Of a stretch of DNA of 64,000 bases, positions 8,337 through 18,808 are shown piece after piece. The DNA lies in contig CANLRB010000002.1 in the NCBI GenBank assembly GCA_947493455.1, forward strand, positions 305,207-369,206, written 5' to 3'. A program made the translations under genes and the position numbers. The stretch's first letter is position 1. Each line of letters begins with the position of its first letter. The stretch is from an uncultured Pseudoalteromonas sp. GTDB lineage: Bacteria > Pseudomonadota > Gammaproteobacteria > Enterobacterales > Alteromonadaceae. The notes below the pieces were generated by a model. That model did no database searches and was not told the DNA's origin. It worked only from the letters and a program-made list of their open reading frames with translations.

Positions 8337-9653
8337 TTAATTTAATCCTTTATTAATTGCTTCGATATCATCGCGGCTTAGCGTACCCGCGGCTTGTTTT
8401 AAGCCAAGTGTTGATACTACATAACGATAGCGCACAGCTGACAAGTTACGGCGTGCATCATACAAGTTACGTGTACTTAGTAGCACGTCTACGATGGTAC
8501 GTGTACCGACTTCAAAGCCCGCTTCGGTTGCTTGTAATGCACTTTGTGCAGAAATAACCGCTTGCTCGAGCGCTTTGTAGGTTGCGATATCTGAAATCAC
8601 TTGATTATAAGATGTGCGAACTTGCTTAGTGACATTGCGGAATGATTGCTCATAGTCTTCGCTCGCCGCAACGTAAAATGCTTGTGCTTGATTAACTGCA
8701 GCTTGCGTACGACCACCGGTATAAATTGGCACGTTGAAGTTTAGTCCAATGGTTGTAGTATCAGAGCGCGGTGCGGGTGAATCATTTAGTGAATCGCCGT
8801 ATGACGCTGACAGTGTCAATTTCGGGTAATGACCGAGCTTAGCCGCATCAATTTGTTGTTCCGCGATATCTAATGTGACTTTTGCGACTTGCAGTTCAAT
8901 ATTATATTGTTCTGCTTTTTTTACGAAATCAGCACTTTTATTTGCTGGTGATACAGTTGAAAAACGATCTGTATTAAGCAGGTTGAGCTTGCTGTGATAT
9001 TTGCCTGTGATTTCACGCAGTTCTTCACGAGCCGTTTCAACATCATTGGTTGCAACAATTTCGCGGGCGACAGAGTTATCAAATTGCGCTTGTGCTTCGT
9101 GTACATCAGTAATAGCTGTTAAGCCTACAGCATGACGTTCTTTTGTTTGCTCTAATTGACGTTCAATAGCGCGTTTTTCGGCTTTTACAAACTCTAAATC
9201 ATCGAGACGAGACAATACAGCAAAATAAGCATTTGATACACGTACGATAAGTGCTTGTTGAGCAAGTCGGTAGTTGGCATCAGCTTGTAAAGCTTGTTTT
9301 TCTGCAATATCGAGTGTTTTCCACGACGAAAGATTAAAAAGCTCTTGGTCAAGGCCAATACGACGCGTAAATGTCGTACTGTCTGATGAGCTGGTGCCCG
9401 TTTGCGGGTTGATTGCGTTGTAATCGGTGTCAGTTTTGGTATAGCCCATTGTGAAACCGATTTGTGGTAGTAATGTACCAACAGCACTATCAATATTATA
9501 TTGTTGTGCTTTTTTATTGGCGTGTGCTTTTAATACGACAGGGTCGTTTGCCAGTGCAACTTCGTATACAGTTAGTAAGTCATCAGCTGCCGCTTGGCTT
9601 GCTGAAAACCCACATGAAAGTGCAATTAGCGCAGGGATTAGTTTCTTTTTCAT
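8337..9653 (-). CDS. tolC: TolC family outer-membrane efflux channel
   Basis: A 438-residue outer-membrane protein with a signal peptide (residues 1-23, cleaving after SQAAA). It carries two outer-membrane-efflux repeats typical of TolC, with long coiled helices such as QTKERHAVGLTAITDVHEAQAQ and its second copy ATEAGFEVGTRTIVDVL. TolC trimers form the exit duct for tripartite drug pumps and type I secretion. The gene is divergent from nudF-yqiB-cpdA-yqiA-parE, the same arrangement as in E. coli, which supports orthology. It would be a natural outer partner for the adaptor/ABC system at 47.9-52.3 kb, but that is inference. Confidence 0.93.
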   Translation of the reverse strand: MKKKLIPALIALSCGFSASQAAADDLLTVYEVALANDPVVLKAHANKKAQQYNIDSAVGTLLPQIGFTMGYTKTDTDYNAINPQTGTSSSDSTTFTRRIGLDQELFNLSSWKTLDIAEKQALQADANYRLAQQALIVRVSNAYFAVLSRLDDLEFVKAEKRAIERQLEQTKERHAVGLTAITDVHEAQAQFDNSVAREIVATNDVETAREELREITGKYHSKLNLLNTDRFSTVSPANKSADFVKKAEQYNIELQVAKVTLDIAEQQIDAAKLGHYPKLTLSASYGDSLNDSPAPRSDTTTIGLNFNVPIYTGGRTQAAVNQAQAFYVAASEDYEQSFRNVTKQVRTSYNQVISDIATYKALEQAVISAQSALQATEAGFEVGTRTIVDVLLSTRNLYDARRNLSAVRYRYVVSTLGLKQAAGTLSRDDIEAINKGLN

Positions 9654-9848
9654 TGTGTTTGTCGTCCTCAGACAATCTTTTTTATTGGCAACGATCTTAA
9701 CCCTTTTTCGAATCGGGTTAAAAATAATTAAAGTAAAACCAAGTGTACAAGTGTAACAGAATATGAAACATCACGATTAACATCGAAATTCAGATTGCTA
9801 ACAGTTACACTTAAAATATCGAATTTTCATGCTCTATTAAGGCAATAT

Positions 9849-10493
9849 ATGAACAAAATTTCAATATACAAGAGTCAAGATGTTGAAATTATCGAAAAAA
9901 AACGTGTATTTGATGGATTCTTTAAAATTGATAAATACGCCTTTCGTCACAAGTTATTCAATGGCGGGACGTCCGACATCATCTATCGCGAAATTTTTGA
10001 GCGCGGTCATGCTGTTGGTGTTTTGCCTTACGATCCCGTGAGCCAATCAATATTATTGGTAGAACAAGTCCGCATCGGTGCGATTGAAACAACCCAATCA
10101 CCTTGGTTATTAGAAGTGATCGCCGGCATGGTCGATGATCACGAGGATTTCGCCCATGTAGCGCGCAAAGAAGCAGAAGAAGAAGCGGGACTCACCTTGA
10201 ACGAGCTAGAGTTTATGTTGTCTTATTTAGCAAGCCCAGGCGGCACATCGGAGCGCTTACATTTGTATTTTGCTAAGACTGATTTAACACATGCAGGCGG
10301 AATACACGGGCTTGAGTGTGAAGGGGAAGATATCAAAGTGCATGTTTTACCTGTTGAGTTTGCTTTTCAATTACTCGAGCAGGGCGAAATCGACAATGCA
10401 GCCACCGTGATTAGTTTGCAGTGGTTACAAATAAACTTACCACGTATCAAAGCCGAATTTGACGTCAAAGGCAGTGACATTAATGCAAGTTAA
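9849..10493 (+). CDS. nudF: ADP-ribose diphosphatase (Nudix)
   Basis: Hydrolyses ADP-ribose to AMP and ribose 5-phosphate. The Nudix box G-x5-E-x7-REUxEExGU is seen from about residue 97: GMVDDHEDFAHVARKEAEEE followed by AGL. The downstream YLASPGGTSERLHLYFA is the ADP-ribose-specific block of the NudF subfamily. I chose the ATG at 9849 (214 residues), which fits the family N terminus NKISIYKSQDVEI. Its 3' end overlaps yqiB, the second gene of a conserved five-gene block. Confidence 0.92.
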   Translation: MNKISIYKSQDVEIIEKKRVFDGFFKIDKYAFRHKLFNGGTSDIIYREIFERGHAVGVLPYDPVSQSILLVEQVRIGAIETTQSPWLLEVIAGMVDDHEDFAHVARKEAEEEAGLTLNELEFMLSYLASPGGTSERLHLYFAKTDLTHAGGIHGLECEGEDIKVHVLPVEFAFQLLEQGEIDNAATVISLQWLQINLPRIKAEFDVKGSDINAS

Positions 10494-10926
10494 GTATCGT
10501 CAGAGTTTACCGCGCTATATGACTTTGTGTGAACAAAACTACTTTCGCATTGTGAAACTACTACCCGAATGTGAGCAGGTCGGCCAAGTAAGAGACATTC
10601 TTGTTGCTAACTATCACTTTGTCGTAGAGGTGCTCGAATCGGCAAAATATACCTCGTTGATTCGTTTTCGCCAAATTGATGATAATGTTGTTGGTTTTAT
10701 GCGTCCCGATCTTGATGTTCGGGTTTATCACGATGCGCGAATGGCGGAGGTGATATGCCGCGAATATCATTCACGCATAAAACCATCATATACGTATCCA
10801 AACCCGATGATGCGACAAAAAGACGAAAAGTATCAAATAAACGCCTTTTTATTAGACTGGTTAGATTATTGTATAACTCAGGGTCGCAGTGCCCTTGAAT
10901 GGGACGTTAACCATGGCTTGGTTTGA
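10483..10926 (+). CDS. yqiB: DUF1249 family protein YqiB
   Basis: A 147-residue cytosolic protein of the DUF1249 family, function unknown. Residues RYMTLCEQNYFRIVKLLP, the central DVRVYHDARMAEV and the C-terminal RQKDEKYQINAFLLDWLDYC match E. coli YqiB closely. The ATG at 10483 overlaps the end of nudF by 11 bp, and its own end overlaps cpdA by 14 bp, so translation is probably coupled. The conserved position between nudF and cpdA is the main clue to its context. Confidence 0.88.
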   Translation: MQVKYRQSLPRYMTLCEQNYFRIVKLLPECEQVGQVRDILVANYHFVVEVLESAKYTSLIRFRQIDDNVVGFMRPDLDVRVYHDARMAEVICREYHSRIKPSYTYPNPMMRQKDEKYQINAFLLDWLDYCITQGRSALEWDVNHGLV

Positions 10927-11695
10927 TGAAGTATATAAAATAAATAAAAACCAACTTACCATAGCGCACTTTACCGATTGCCATTTATTTGCAAATAAAG
11001 AAGGGGAGTACTTTAGCGTTAACAGTTGGCGTAATCTAACCGAAGCGCTAAATAGTATCGCTCAAGCTAATGTCGATATTGTTATTTTTGGCGGTGACTT
11101 AACGCAAGATCACAGTGAAGCATCCTACGCGTTATTTAACCAGGCAGTGAATGAGGCGGGGTTAAACTGCCCCGTGTTTTGGGTGCCAGGCAACCACGAT
11201 GAAATAAGTCTACTCAATAGCATTTGTGACAGTAACATGGTTTCGTCGCTAAAACGCATTGAAACCTCAAGCCACATTATCTTACTACTCAATTCAAAAG
11301 GGCCGACTCCGGCAGGTCAATTGTCACCGCTACATCTTGATGAAATAACGGCTGTGCTAAATCATTCGACAAAAGAGGTAATTGTGTTTTGTCATCATCA
11401 CCCAATCGAGATTAATGGCTATTTAGATAAACACAAATTGGAAAATGGTGACCAACTACTAGAAAGACTGAGTGATTTTAAACAGGTTAAGGCGTTGTTT
11501 CATGGCCATGTGCACAATGAATATCAGTTTAAGCATCAACAAATAGATGTATTTGGCACGCCAGCGACAACCGTTCAATTTGAGAAAAATACCGAAGATT
11601 GGCAACAAGTAGATCTCGGACCTGGATATCGCTTAATTACCTTATCTGACTCAAAAAAAATAAAAACGAAAGTTGTATGGCTAAAAGAAAAGTAA
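10913..11695 (+). CDS. cpdA: 3',5'-cyclic-AMP phosphodiesterase
   Basis: A 260-residue metallophosphoesterase that hydrolyses cAMP and so damps CRP signalling. Metal-binding blocks are visible in order: FTDCHLF near residue 22, GGDLTQDHS near 60, GNHDE near 90, CHHHP near 165 and GHVHNEYQF near 203. These are the class III CpdA pattern. The ATG at 10913 lies inside the end of yqiB, and the next gene yqiA starts inside the end of cpdA, as in the enterobacterial operon. Confidence 0.9.
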   Translation: MAWFDEVYKINKNQLTIAHFTDCHLFANKEGEYFSVNSWRNLTEALNSIAQANVDIVIFGGDLTQDHSEASYALFNQAVNEAGLNCPVFWVPGNHDEISLLNSICDSNMVSSLKRIETSSHIILLLNSKGPTPAGQLSPLHLDEITAVLNHSTKEVIVFCHHHPIEINGYLDKHKLENGDQLLERLSDFKQVKALFHGHVHNEYQFKHQQIDVFGTPATTVQFEKNTEDWQQVDLGPGYRLITLSDSKKIKTKVVWLKEK

Positions 11696-12240
11696 TTTAT
11701 ATTCATGGTTTTAATAGCTCGCCTGAGTCATTTAAGGCCACACAGTTTGGTCATTTTATTGAACACTTAAATTGTGACTATGTAGTGCCAAAACTCAATC
11801 ATGAACCGCGTGAAATACTGCTGCGTTTAGAAAATGAAATTGATAGCACTACAGTGCTCATTGGTAGTTCCCTTGGCGGTTTTTTTGCGACTTACTTGTC
11901 GCAGGTTTATAACTTAAAAGCCGCTGTGATAAACCCAGCCGTTGCGCCGTTCGAACTGATGGCAGATTACTTAGGGCCACAGTATAATCCGTATCAAGAT
12001 TATCACTACGATGTGACGACGGCACATGTTGAACAATTGAAGTCACTCTACATTAGCAGACTTACACAGCCGAAAAACCTGTTCCTACTTCAGCAAATGG
12101 GAGATGAAGTATTGGATTTTTCAAAAGCTGTGAAATATTATGGTGCATGCAAACAGCATATTGAATTTGCAGGTGACCACAGTTTCGTTGGTATAGAACG
12201 AACATTTTTAGATATTGTTAAATTTTTAAATTTAACGTAA
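11677..12240 (+). CDS. yqiA: YqiA family alpha/beta-hydrolase esterase
   Basis: A 187-residue small alpha/beta hydrolase (UPF0227/YqiA, shown in E. coli to be an esterase). It shows the oxyanion-side motif IYIHGFNSSPES near the N terminus, the nucleophile elbow GSSLGGFFA near residue 65, a late acid in QMGDEVLD and the catalytic histidine in GDHSFVGIE. The natural substrate is unknown. It overlaps the end of cpdA by 19 bp and is followed by parE after 58 bp. Confidence 0.88.
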   Translation: MAKRKVIYIHGFNSSPESFKATQFGHFIEHLNCDYVVPKLNHEPREILLRLENEIDSTTVLIGSSLGGFFATYLSQVYNLKAAVINPAVAPFELMADYLGPQYNPYQDYHYDVTTAHVEQLKSLYISRLTQPKNLFLLQQMGDEVLDFSKAVKYYGACKQHIEFAGDHSFVGIERTFLDIVKFLNLT

Positions 12241-12298
12241 AACATACTATCTAGTATAGTCACTCAGCGCACACAATAAGAGAAAAGAACCGCAATTC

Positions 12299-14188
12299 AT
12301 GACGACTCAAGATTATAATGCAGAGGCTATTGAAGTCTTAAATGGACTCGAGCCTGTAAAGCGCCGCCCAGGCATGTACACAGATACGACCCGCCCCAAC
12401 CACTTGGCTCAAGAAGTTATTGATAATAGTGTGGATGAAGCGTTAGCAGGTCATGCAAGTAAAATCGATGTAATTTTGCATGACGATAACTCGCTTGAAG
12501 TACTTGATGATGGACGTGGTATGCCGGTGGATATTCATCCTGAAGAAGGCATTCCTGGAGTTGAACTTATCCTAACTAAGTTGCATGCAGGTGGTAAGTT
12601 TTCTAATAAAAACTACCAATTTTCAGGCGGTTTGCACGGGGTCGGTATTTCAGTGGTCAATGCCTTATCAAAGCGTGTCGAGATCACTGTTAAGCGCGAT
12701 AGCCAAGTATTTGAAATGGCGTTTGAAGACGGCGATAAAGTAGAAGACTTAACCGTAACAGGTAGTGTGGGTAAACGTAATAGCGGGACCTCGGTGCATT
12801 TTTGGCCTGATGCGAGCTATTTTGATTCGGCGAATTTTTCTCTTACTAAACTAAAGCACTTACTAAAAGCAAAAGCGGTATTGTGCCCAGGTCTTCGTAT
12901 TCGATTTGTTAATAAGCAAACAAAAGAAACCGACGAATGGTTTTACGAAGCAGGGCTAAAAGATTATTTAATTGATGCGCTTAAAGAATATGAGTTATTG
13001 CCAAAAGCACCGTTTACAGGTGAATTTGCCGGTAAAACTGAAGGCGCTGATTGGGCTGTTGTGTGGTTACCTGAAGGCGGCGAGGCGATAAACGAAAGCT
13101 ATGTTAACTTGATCCCAACTGCACAGGGGGGAACGCATGTTAATGGATTACGCCAAGGTTTATTGGAAGCGATGCGCGAATTTTGTGAATTTCGTAATTT
13201 ATTGCCGCGCGGTGTAAAACTAACTCCCGATGATATTTGGGAACGATGCAGTTATGTGTTATCGGTTAAAATGCAAGATCCTCAATTTGCGGGTCAAACA
13301 AAAGAAAAGTTATCGTCCCGTGCGACTTCGGCATTTGTTTCAGGTGTGGTAAAAGACTCCTTTAGTTTATGGTTAAATGAACATACAGACATTGCCGATT
13401 TACTTGCGGAAATGTGTATTAATAATGCACAAAAACGAATGCGTGCAGCGAAGAAAGTAGTTCGTAAAAAAATCACCTCAGGCCCAGCTCTTCCAGGTAA
13501 ATTAACCGATTGTAGTACCTCTGAAAGTGAACGAAGTGAACTGTTTTTGGTGGAAGGGGACTCAGCGGGGGGATCTGCAAAACAGGCCCGCGATCGTGAG
13601 TTTCAAGCTGTCATGCCACTGCGCGGAAAAATATTAAATACTTGGGAAGTAGAATCGGGTCAGATTCTTGCTTCGCAAGAAGTTCATGATGTCTCAGTTG
13701 CGATAGGCATGGACCCTGACTCAAACGATTTGTCTAATTTGCGTTACCACAAAATATGTATCTTGGCGGATGCAGATTCCGATGGTTTGCATATTGCTAC
13801 TTTGTTGTGTGCCTTATTTGTGAAACACTTTCCTGTTCTTGTTGAACAAGGTCATGTTTATGTGGCGATGCCACCTCTTTATCGCATTGATGTGGGTAAA
13901 GAAGTTTACTATGCTCTAGATGAAGATGAGAAAGTGGGTATTTTGGATAGAATTGAAGCTGAGAAGAAGCGAGGTAAAGTTAATGTGCAACGCTTTAAAG
14001 GACTCGGTGAAATGAATCCAATGCAATTACGTGAAACAACCATGGACCCGAACACACGTCGCTTAGTGCAACTAACAATTAACGAACCTGAGCAAACACA
14101 CGAGATGATGGATATGTTACTCGCGAAGAAGCGTTCAGGTGATCGCAAACAATGGCTTGAATCAAGTGGTGACAAAGCCGATGTTTAA
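12299..14188 (+). CDS. parE: DNA topoisomerase IV subunit B
   Basis: The ATPase subunit of topoisomerase IV, which decatenates daughter chromosomes with ParC. Its 629 residues match E. coli ParE (630). Visible parts include the GHKL ATP site with EVIDNSVDEALAGHA and DDGRGMPVD, the lid loop GGKFSNKNYQFSGGLHGVG, and the TOPRIM motifs VEGDSAGGSAKQ and LADADSDGLHIATL. The C-terminal block RFKGLGEMNPMQLRETTMDP is also present. The start is ATG. Confidence 0.96.
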   Translation: MTTQDYNAEAIEVLNGLEPVKRRPGMYTDTTRPNHLAQEVIDNSVDEALAGHASKIDVILHDDNSLEVLDDGRGMPVDIHPEEGIPGVELILTKLHAGGKFSNKNYQFSGGLHGVGISVVNALSKRVEITVKRDSQVFEMAFEDGDKVEDLTVTGSVGKRNSGTSVHFWPDASYFDSANFSLTKLKHLLKAKAVLCPGLRIRFVNKQTKETDEWFYEAGLKDYLIDALKEYELLPKAPFTGEFAGKTEGADWAVVWLPEGGEAINESYVNLIPTAQGGTHVNGLRQGLLEAMREFCEFRNLLPRGVKLTPDDIWERCSYVLSVKMQDPQFAGQTKEKLSSRATSAFVSGVVKDSFSLWLNEHTDIADLLAEMCINNAQKRMRAAKKVVRKKITSGPALPGKLTDCSTSESERSELFLVEGDSAGGSAKQARDREFQAVMPLRGKILNTWEVESGQILASQEVHDVSVAIGMDPDSNDLSNLRYHKICILADADSDGLHIATLLCALFVKHFPVLVEQGHVYVAMPPLYRIDVGKEVYYALDEDEKVGILDRIEAEKKRGKVNVQRFKGLGEMNPMQLRETTMDPNTRRLVQLTINEPEQTHEMMDMLLAKKRSGDRKQWLESSGDKADV

Positions 14189-14197
14189 TGAGGTTGA

Positions 14198-16090
14198 GTG
14201 AGAGAATTTAAATATGTTTTTGCAGCAATTGCGCTGATTTTTACTGTAATTGCTGTTCGTGTTGATGCCGCTATAGTTCCTGTAGCGCATCCAAAATGGT
14301 TAGAAGATGAGTTTAACCATTCAGAGGAACTCGACAAAAAAGATCCTCAACTCGCGTTGGATTATTTAACGAATGTGGTTGCTGAGAATCCCAATCTAGC
14401 CGGGTATGATTTAGCATTTGCATATGCCCATTTGGCCCGTTATGCGTCGTTTGTTGGATTGCTAGATAAAACGCTAAATTATGTCGAATTAGCAAAGGCC
14501 GCATATCCTAATTATACCGAACACCTTGCCATTGAGTTGTTATTGAGTGAGAGCTTTGTACTCGATGCCCAGGGGAATTCAGAGAAATCGCTCACGCTAC
14601 TACTTGAAGCGGAAAAAATTGCGATTGAAATAGAAGATAGTCAAGCTGCACTTAACGTGTACAACACGATTGCCAATGCATACTCGCTCAATTACGAAGA
14701 TGTAAAGGCTCTTCAGTATTTCCAAAAAGCCTATGTTGAAGTGCAAAAATTAGGTGATGCAAGACAGCAGGCATTGCTTAATATCAATATGGCGAACTCT
14801 TATAACTTTTTAAAAGACCATGAGAAAGCCCTTGAGCTTACTGTCAATTCAGTGGAGTACTTTGCGCAAAACGAGATGCCTTACGACGAAATGGCAGGTC
14901 TTTATGTCATGGCATTGTCGTTGCAACAGCTTGAGCGGTTCGATGAAGCAAAATTGCACTACCGTAAAGTCAGTCAACTTGCTGAGCAACTAGATAATCA
15001 GGTCTACAAGTATTATGCATATTCGGGTTTGACGTATACCAATCTGTTGGATAAAAACTTGGCTCAAGCGCAGCATTATTTTGCTTTGTCTCAAAAAAAC
15101 TACTGGCAGTCCGATGAAGTTTTCCTACAATTGAACCACTTGAGCATCGAGATGGAGCTGCGCATAAACAATAGCGAGATGGACCGTGCGGCACAACTCA
15201 AAGACGAGCTACAGACACTATTTGTGACTCTACCTGTGCAACAAAATTATGGCTGGGCTGAAAAGTTGGCTAAATTATTTGCACTCTATTATGCGACAAA
15301 GGGTGAGCACGTAAAAGCCTACGAGGCAATGAATAAAGCGTATGAAATGTTGAAAAAAGGAAATTCAGTGGTCAGAGAACAGGCGCGCTCTCGGTTTAAA
15401 GTGATGTTTGATACTGAGCGTACTGAGCTTGCAGTGAGGCTGATGGAAAATGAGAAAAATACCAAACAACTCGCTCTTGAAAAAGCCATCGCTGATAAGC
15501 AGTTACAATGGATGATTATCGTTCTCTTTGCAGTGATTACCTTTATTTTTGTGTTGTTTTGGTATCGCCAGATCAGAATGAGTAAAAAGTTTTATTTGTT
15601 AGCAAATCGCGATACGTTAACTGGAGTGGCAAATCGCCGAGCAGTGCTGAAATTTGCAGAAAAGAGGGCGCAACTTTGTAAAAATACGCACGATCATTTG
15701 TGCTTTGTTATTTTTGATATCGATCATTTTAAACAAATTAATGATAATTATGGTCACCCAGCAGGTGATGAGGTTTTGAAAAAAGTCGCGCAGCAAGTTA
15801 CATCACATGTACGCGAGAACGATAAGTTTGGTCGTATTGGTGGTGAAGAGTTTTTACTTGTAATTGAAGGGAATTTAGCGGTGGCAGAGTCACTCGCTGA
15901 ACGCATGCGTGAGTCATTAGCCCAGATGCAAATAGAATACGATAATAAGACAATAAAATTAACCGCAAGCTTCGGTGTTGCTGCGTGCAGTGATCCAAAG
16001 CAAACGGTCGACCAGCTCTTGCAACAAGCTGACGATGCCTTATATCAAGCAAAGCAAAGTGGGCGCAATCAAGTTGTGGTTGTGGCGTAG
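14198..16090 (+). CDS. periplasmic-TPR sensor diguanylate cyclase
   Basis: A 630-residue membrane protein likely to make cyclic di-GMP. It has a signal-anchor at residues 7-24, then a periplasmic helical region of about 380 residues with TPR-like repeats (for example NTIANAYSLNYEDVKALQYF). A transmembrane segment lies near residues 430-450 and a C-terminal GGDEF domain follows. The active site reads GGEEF, and a product-inhibition I-site RxxD (REND) sits five residues before it, so the enzyme should be active and feedback-inhibited. The start is GTG, 9 bp after the parE stop, so it may be cotranscribed with parE. The input signal is unknown. Confidence 0.87.
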   Translation: MREFKYVFAAIALIFTVIAVRVDAAIVPVAHPKWLEDEFNHSEELDKKDPQLALDYLTNVVAENPNLAGYDLAFAYAHLARYASFVGLLDKTLNYVELAKAAYPNYTEHLAIELLLSESFVLDAQGNSEKSLTLLLEAEKIAIEIEDSQAALNVYNTIANAYSLNYEDVKALQYFQKAYVEVQKLGDARQQALLNINMANSYNFLKDHEKALELTVNSVEYFAQNEMPYDEMAGLYVMALSLQQLERFDEAKLHYRKVSQLAEQLDNQVYKYYAYSGLTYTNLLDKNLAQAQHYFALSQKNYWQSDEVFLQLNHLSIEMELRINNSEMDRAAQLKDELQTLFVTLPVQQNYGWAEKLAKLFALYYATKGEHVKAYEAMNKAYEMLKKGNSVVREQARSRFKVMFDTERTELAVRLMENEKNTKQLALEKAIADKQLQWMIIVLFAVITFIFVLFWYRQIRMSKKFYLLANRDTLTGVANRRAVLKFAEKRAQLCKNTHDHLCFVIFDIDHFKQINDNYGHPAGDEVLKKVAQQVTSHVRENDKFGRIGGEEFLLVIEGNLAVAESLAERMRESLAQMQIEYDNKTIKLTASFGVAACSDPKQTVDQLLQQADDALYQAKQSGRNQVVVVA

Positions 16091-16389
16091 TCATATTCTT
16101 ACAATCGATTTATTTGCACAATTTATTGAGTTTTAGGCCTTATTTTGTGCAGATGAAAGTGATCCACTTAAATGCCATCTCGTTTTATTTGTGCAATATG
16201 GTAAGCTATCTTTTCGTTACTAATCGGCCACGATATATTGAGCTCAATAAAAACAATAAAAATGGGCTTAGCGGCAAAAGCGAATGTTTTGGTAAGAAGT
16301 AATTTACTAGTAACATTGTTTATGTCGAAAAGGGCAATCGCGTATAAAAATCAACCGCGTAAGCGATAACAATAATTAGGTCAGCAAGT
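16091..16389. other. intergenic region upstream of parC
   Basis: About 300 bp between the diguanylate cyclase gene and parC. It is AT-rich and should contain the parC promoter. A 62-codon reading frame at 16114-16302 has no family features or clear ribosome binding site, and I regard it as chance. No terminator hairpin with a T run is evident after the upstream gene. Confidence 0.5.
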
Positions 16390-18681
16390 ATGACAGACAT
16401 TGATACCCTCGCCATGCAAGGGATAGAACAGCAATCCATGGCACAGTTTACAGAAAGTGCCTACCTCAATTATTCGATGTACGTAATTATGGACCGGGCA
16501 TTGCCACATATTGGTGATGGCTTAAAGCCGGTTCAGCGTCGTATCGTGTATGCGATGAGTGAACTCGGTCTTTCAGCATCTGCAAAGTATAAAAAGTCGG
16601 CGCGTACCGTCGGTGATGTGCTCGGTAAATATCACCCTCATGGCGACAGTGCTTGCTATGAAGCTATGGTTTTGATGGCACAACCATTTTCTTACCGTTA
16701 CCCATTAGTTGATGGCCAAGGTAACTGGGGTGCTGCCGATGATCCGAAATCGTTTGCGGCGATGCGTTATACTGAAGCGAAGTTATCAAAATTTTCAGAG
16801 GTTTTACTAAAAGAATTAGGACAAGGCACGGTTGATTGGATCCCGAACTTTGATGGCACCATGAAAGAGCCCGAAGTCTTGCCAGCGCGCTTACCACATA
16901 TTTTACTCAATGGTATTACAGGTATTGCGGTGGGCATGGCAACCGATATTCCACCTCACAATGTAAGAGAAGTTGCTGAAGCCTGTTGCTTGTTACTTGA
17001 TAAACCGAAATCGGAGCTCAGCGACGTACTCGAATTGGTAAAAGCGCCGGATTACCCAACAGACGCTGAGATTATTACGCCAAAACGCGATATTCAAAAA
17101 ATTTACGAAACCGGTAAAGGTTCGATAAAAATGCGCGCTGTGTATACTGAAGAGCAGGGAGATATTGTTATAACAGCACTTCCTCATCAGTGTTCAGGCG
17201 CCAAGGTATTAGAGCAAATAGCCAGTCAGATGCGCGCGAAAAAATTACCGATGGTCGCTGATTTACGTGACGAATCGGATCATGAAAACCCGACTCGAAT
17301 TGTTATTGTACCGCGCTCAAACCGAATAAAAGCAGAGCCTCTGATGGCGCACTTGTTCGCGACCACCGACTTAGAAAAAAATTATCGCGTTAACCTCAAT
17401 ATGCTAGGTTTAAACGGCCGCCCGCAAGTGAAAGATCTTAAAATGATCTTAAGCGAATGGCTGGTATTTCGTCGTGAAGTAGTGCGACGTCGTTTACAGT
17501 ATCGCCTAGATAAGGTTTTAGCACGTTTACATATTTTAGAAGGCTTACTGATTGCCTTTTTGAATATTGATGAAGTGATTGAGATTATTCGCAGTGAAGA
17601 TAAGCCAAAGCCAGTTTTAATGGCACGTTTTGGATTATCCGATGTGCAAGCCGAAGCAATTTTAGAACTAAAGTTGCGTCACTTGGCAAAACTCGAAGAA
17701 GTGAAAATTAAAGCGGAGCAAGATGAACTCTCGTTAGAGCGCGACAAATTGGAGCTGACTTTAGGTTCTGATCGCCGTATGTCAACTTTATTGAAAAAAG
17801 AGATTAAAGAAGCCGCTGAGCAGTATGGTGACGAACGACGTTCTCCAGTTATCGAACGCGGCGAATCAAAGGCAATGAGTGAAAAAGACTTAATGCCATC
17901 TGAAGCGGTGACGGTTGTATTATCAGATAAAGGTTGGGCGCGTTTTGCAAAAGGTCATGATATTGACGCTGAAGGTTTGAACTATCGCGCAGGCGACAGT
18001 TATAAAGCGAGCTGCTGTGGTCGAAGTAATCAACCGAGTGTTTTCCTAGATTCATCAGGGCGCGCATTTGCAACAGATACCCATAGCTTACCGTCAGCAC
18101 GCAGTCAGGGGGAGCCGATGTCAGGGCGCTTTAATATTGCGCCAGGTGCTACGTTAGAACATGTGTTACTTGGCGACGATAGTGCCCATTATTTAATGGC
18201 GTCGGATGCCGGATATGGCTTTGTTACAGAGTTTAAAGATCTCGTAAGCAAAAATAAAAACGGAAAAGCCTTAGTCAGTTTGCCTGCAGAATCGCTGTTG
18301 ATGCGACCTATTTCAGTGACTGACATTGCCACTGACCGTTGTTTAGCGATTTCAAATGAAGGACGGATGTTGTTGTTCCCTTTGCGCGATTTACCGAAAC
18401 TTGCGAAAGGTAAAGGCAACAAAATTATCTCAATCCCAAGTGCTCGGGTTAAATCGCGGGAGGAGTTTGTTAAAGTCCTTGCTGTTGTGCCAGACGGGTG
18501 CGCTGTGACCTTGCATGCTGGGAAGCGCAAACTGACCTTAAAGGTGGCCGATTTAGAACATTACTACGGTGAACGTGGCCGACGCGGTAATAAATTACCG
18601 AGAGGCCTGCAGCGAGTTGATAGTATTGAAATCGAATCGACAGAGGTTAGCGAGCAGGTTGAAGATAACTCTGAATCGTAA
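16390..18681 (+). CDS. parC: DNA topoisomerase IV subunit A
   Basis: The DNA-breaking subunit of topoisomerase IV, 763 residues (E. coli 752). The winged-helix region contains the quinolone-resistance-determining stretch [16 protein letters not shown]. The serine and glutamate positions associated with susceptibility are present as HGDS and ACYE. The catalytic tyrosine is in [12 protein letters not shown] near residue 122. The C-terminal beta-pinwheel repeats follow. parC-plsC adjacency matches enterobacteria. The start is ATG. Confidence 0.96.
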   Translation: MTDIDTLAMQGIEQQSMAQFTESAYLNYSMYVIMDRALPHIGDGLKPVQRRIVYAMSELGLSASAKYKKSARTVGDVLGKYHPHGDSACYEAMVLMAQPFSYRYPLVDGQGNWGAADDPKSFAAMRYTEAKLSKFSEVLLKELGQGTVDWIPNFDGTMKEPEVLPARLPHILLNGITGIAVGMATDIPPHNVREVAEACCLLLDKPKSELSDVLELVKAPDYPTDAEIITPKRDIQKIYETGKGSIKMRAVYTEEQGDIVITALPHQCSGAKVLEQIASQMRAKKLPMVADLRDESDHENPTRIVIVPRSNRIKAEPLMAHLFATTDLEKNYRVNLNMLGLNGRPQVKDLKMILSEWLVFRREVVRRRLQYRLDKVLARLHILEGLLIAFLNIDEVIEIIRSEDKPKPVLMARFGLSDVQAEAILELKLRHLAKLEEVKIKAEQDELSLERDKLELTLGSDRRMSTLLKKEIKEAAEQYGDERRSPVIERGESKAMSEKDLMPSEAVTVVLSDKGWARFAKGHDIDAEGLNYRAGDSYKASCCGRSNQPSVFLDSSGRAFATDTHSLPSARSQGEPMSGRFNIAPGATLEHVLLGDDSAHYLMASDAGYGFVTEFKDLVSKNKNGKALVSLPAESLLMRPISVTDIATDRCLAISNEGRMLLFPLRDLPKLAKGKGNKIISIPSARVKSREEFVKVLAVVPDGCAVTLHAGKRKLTLKVADLEHYYGERGRRGNKLPRGLQRVDSIEIESTEVSEQVEDNSES

Positions 18682-18702
18682 TTTGTAAGCATCAGCACAA
18701 AG

Positions 18703-18731
18703 AAAGCCGGTCATATGATGACCGGCTTTTT
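18703..18731 (+). terminator. Rho-independent terminator of parC
   Basis: A 12-bp stem AAAGCCGGTCAT / ATGACCGGCTTT with a 3-base loop is followed by TT and a T-rich tail, 21 bp after the parC stop. Confidence 0.92.
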
Positions 18732-18808
18732 ATTTTTGGCTTACACATGTTAGCTTAACAATCGATTTCCCTTTATAATGGCGTCGATTCAATTTTGGAG
18801 ATAATGAT

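Noticed and set aside
16114-16302. A 62-codon plus-strand reading frame upstream of parC.
   Set aside because: No ribosome binding site, no family features and AT-rich composition. I treat it as chance in the parC promoter region.
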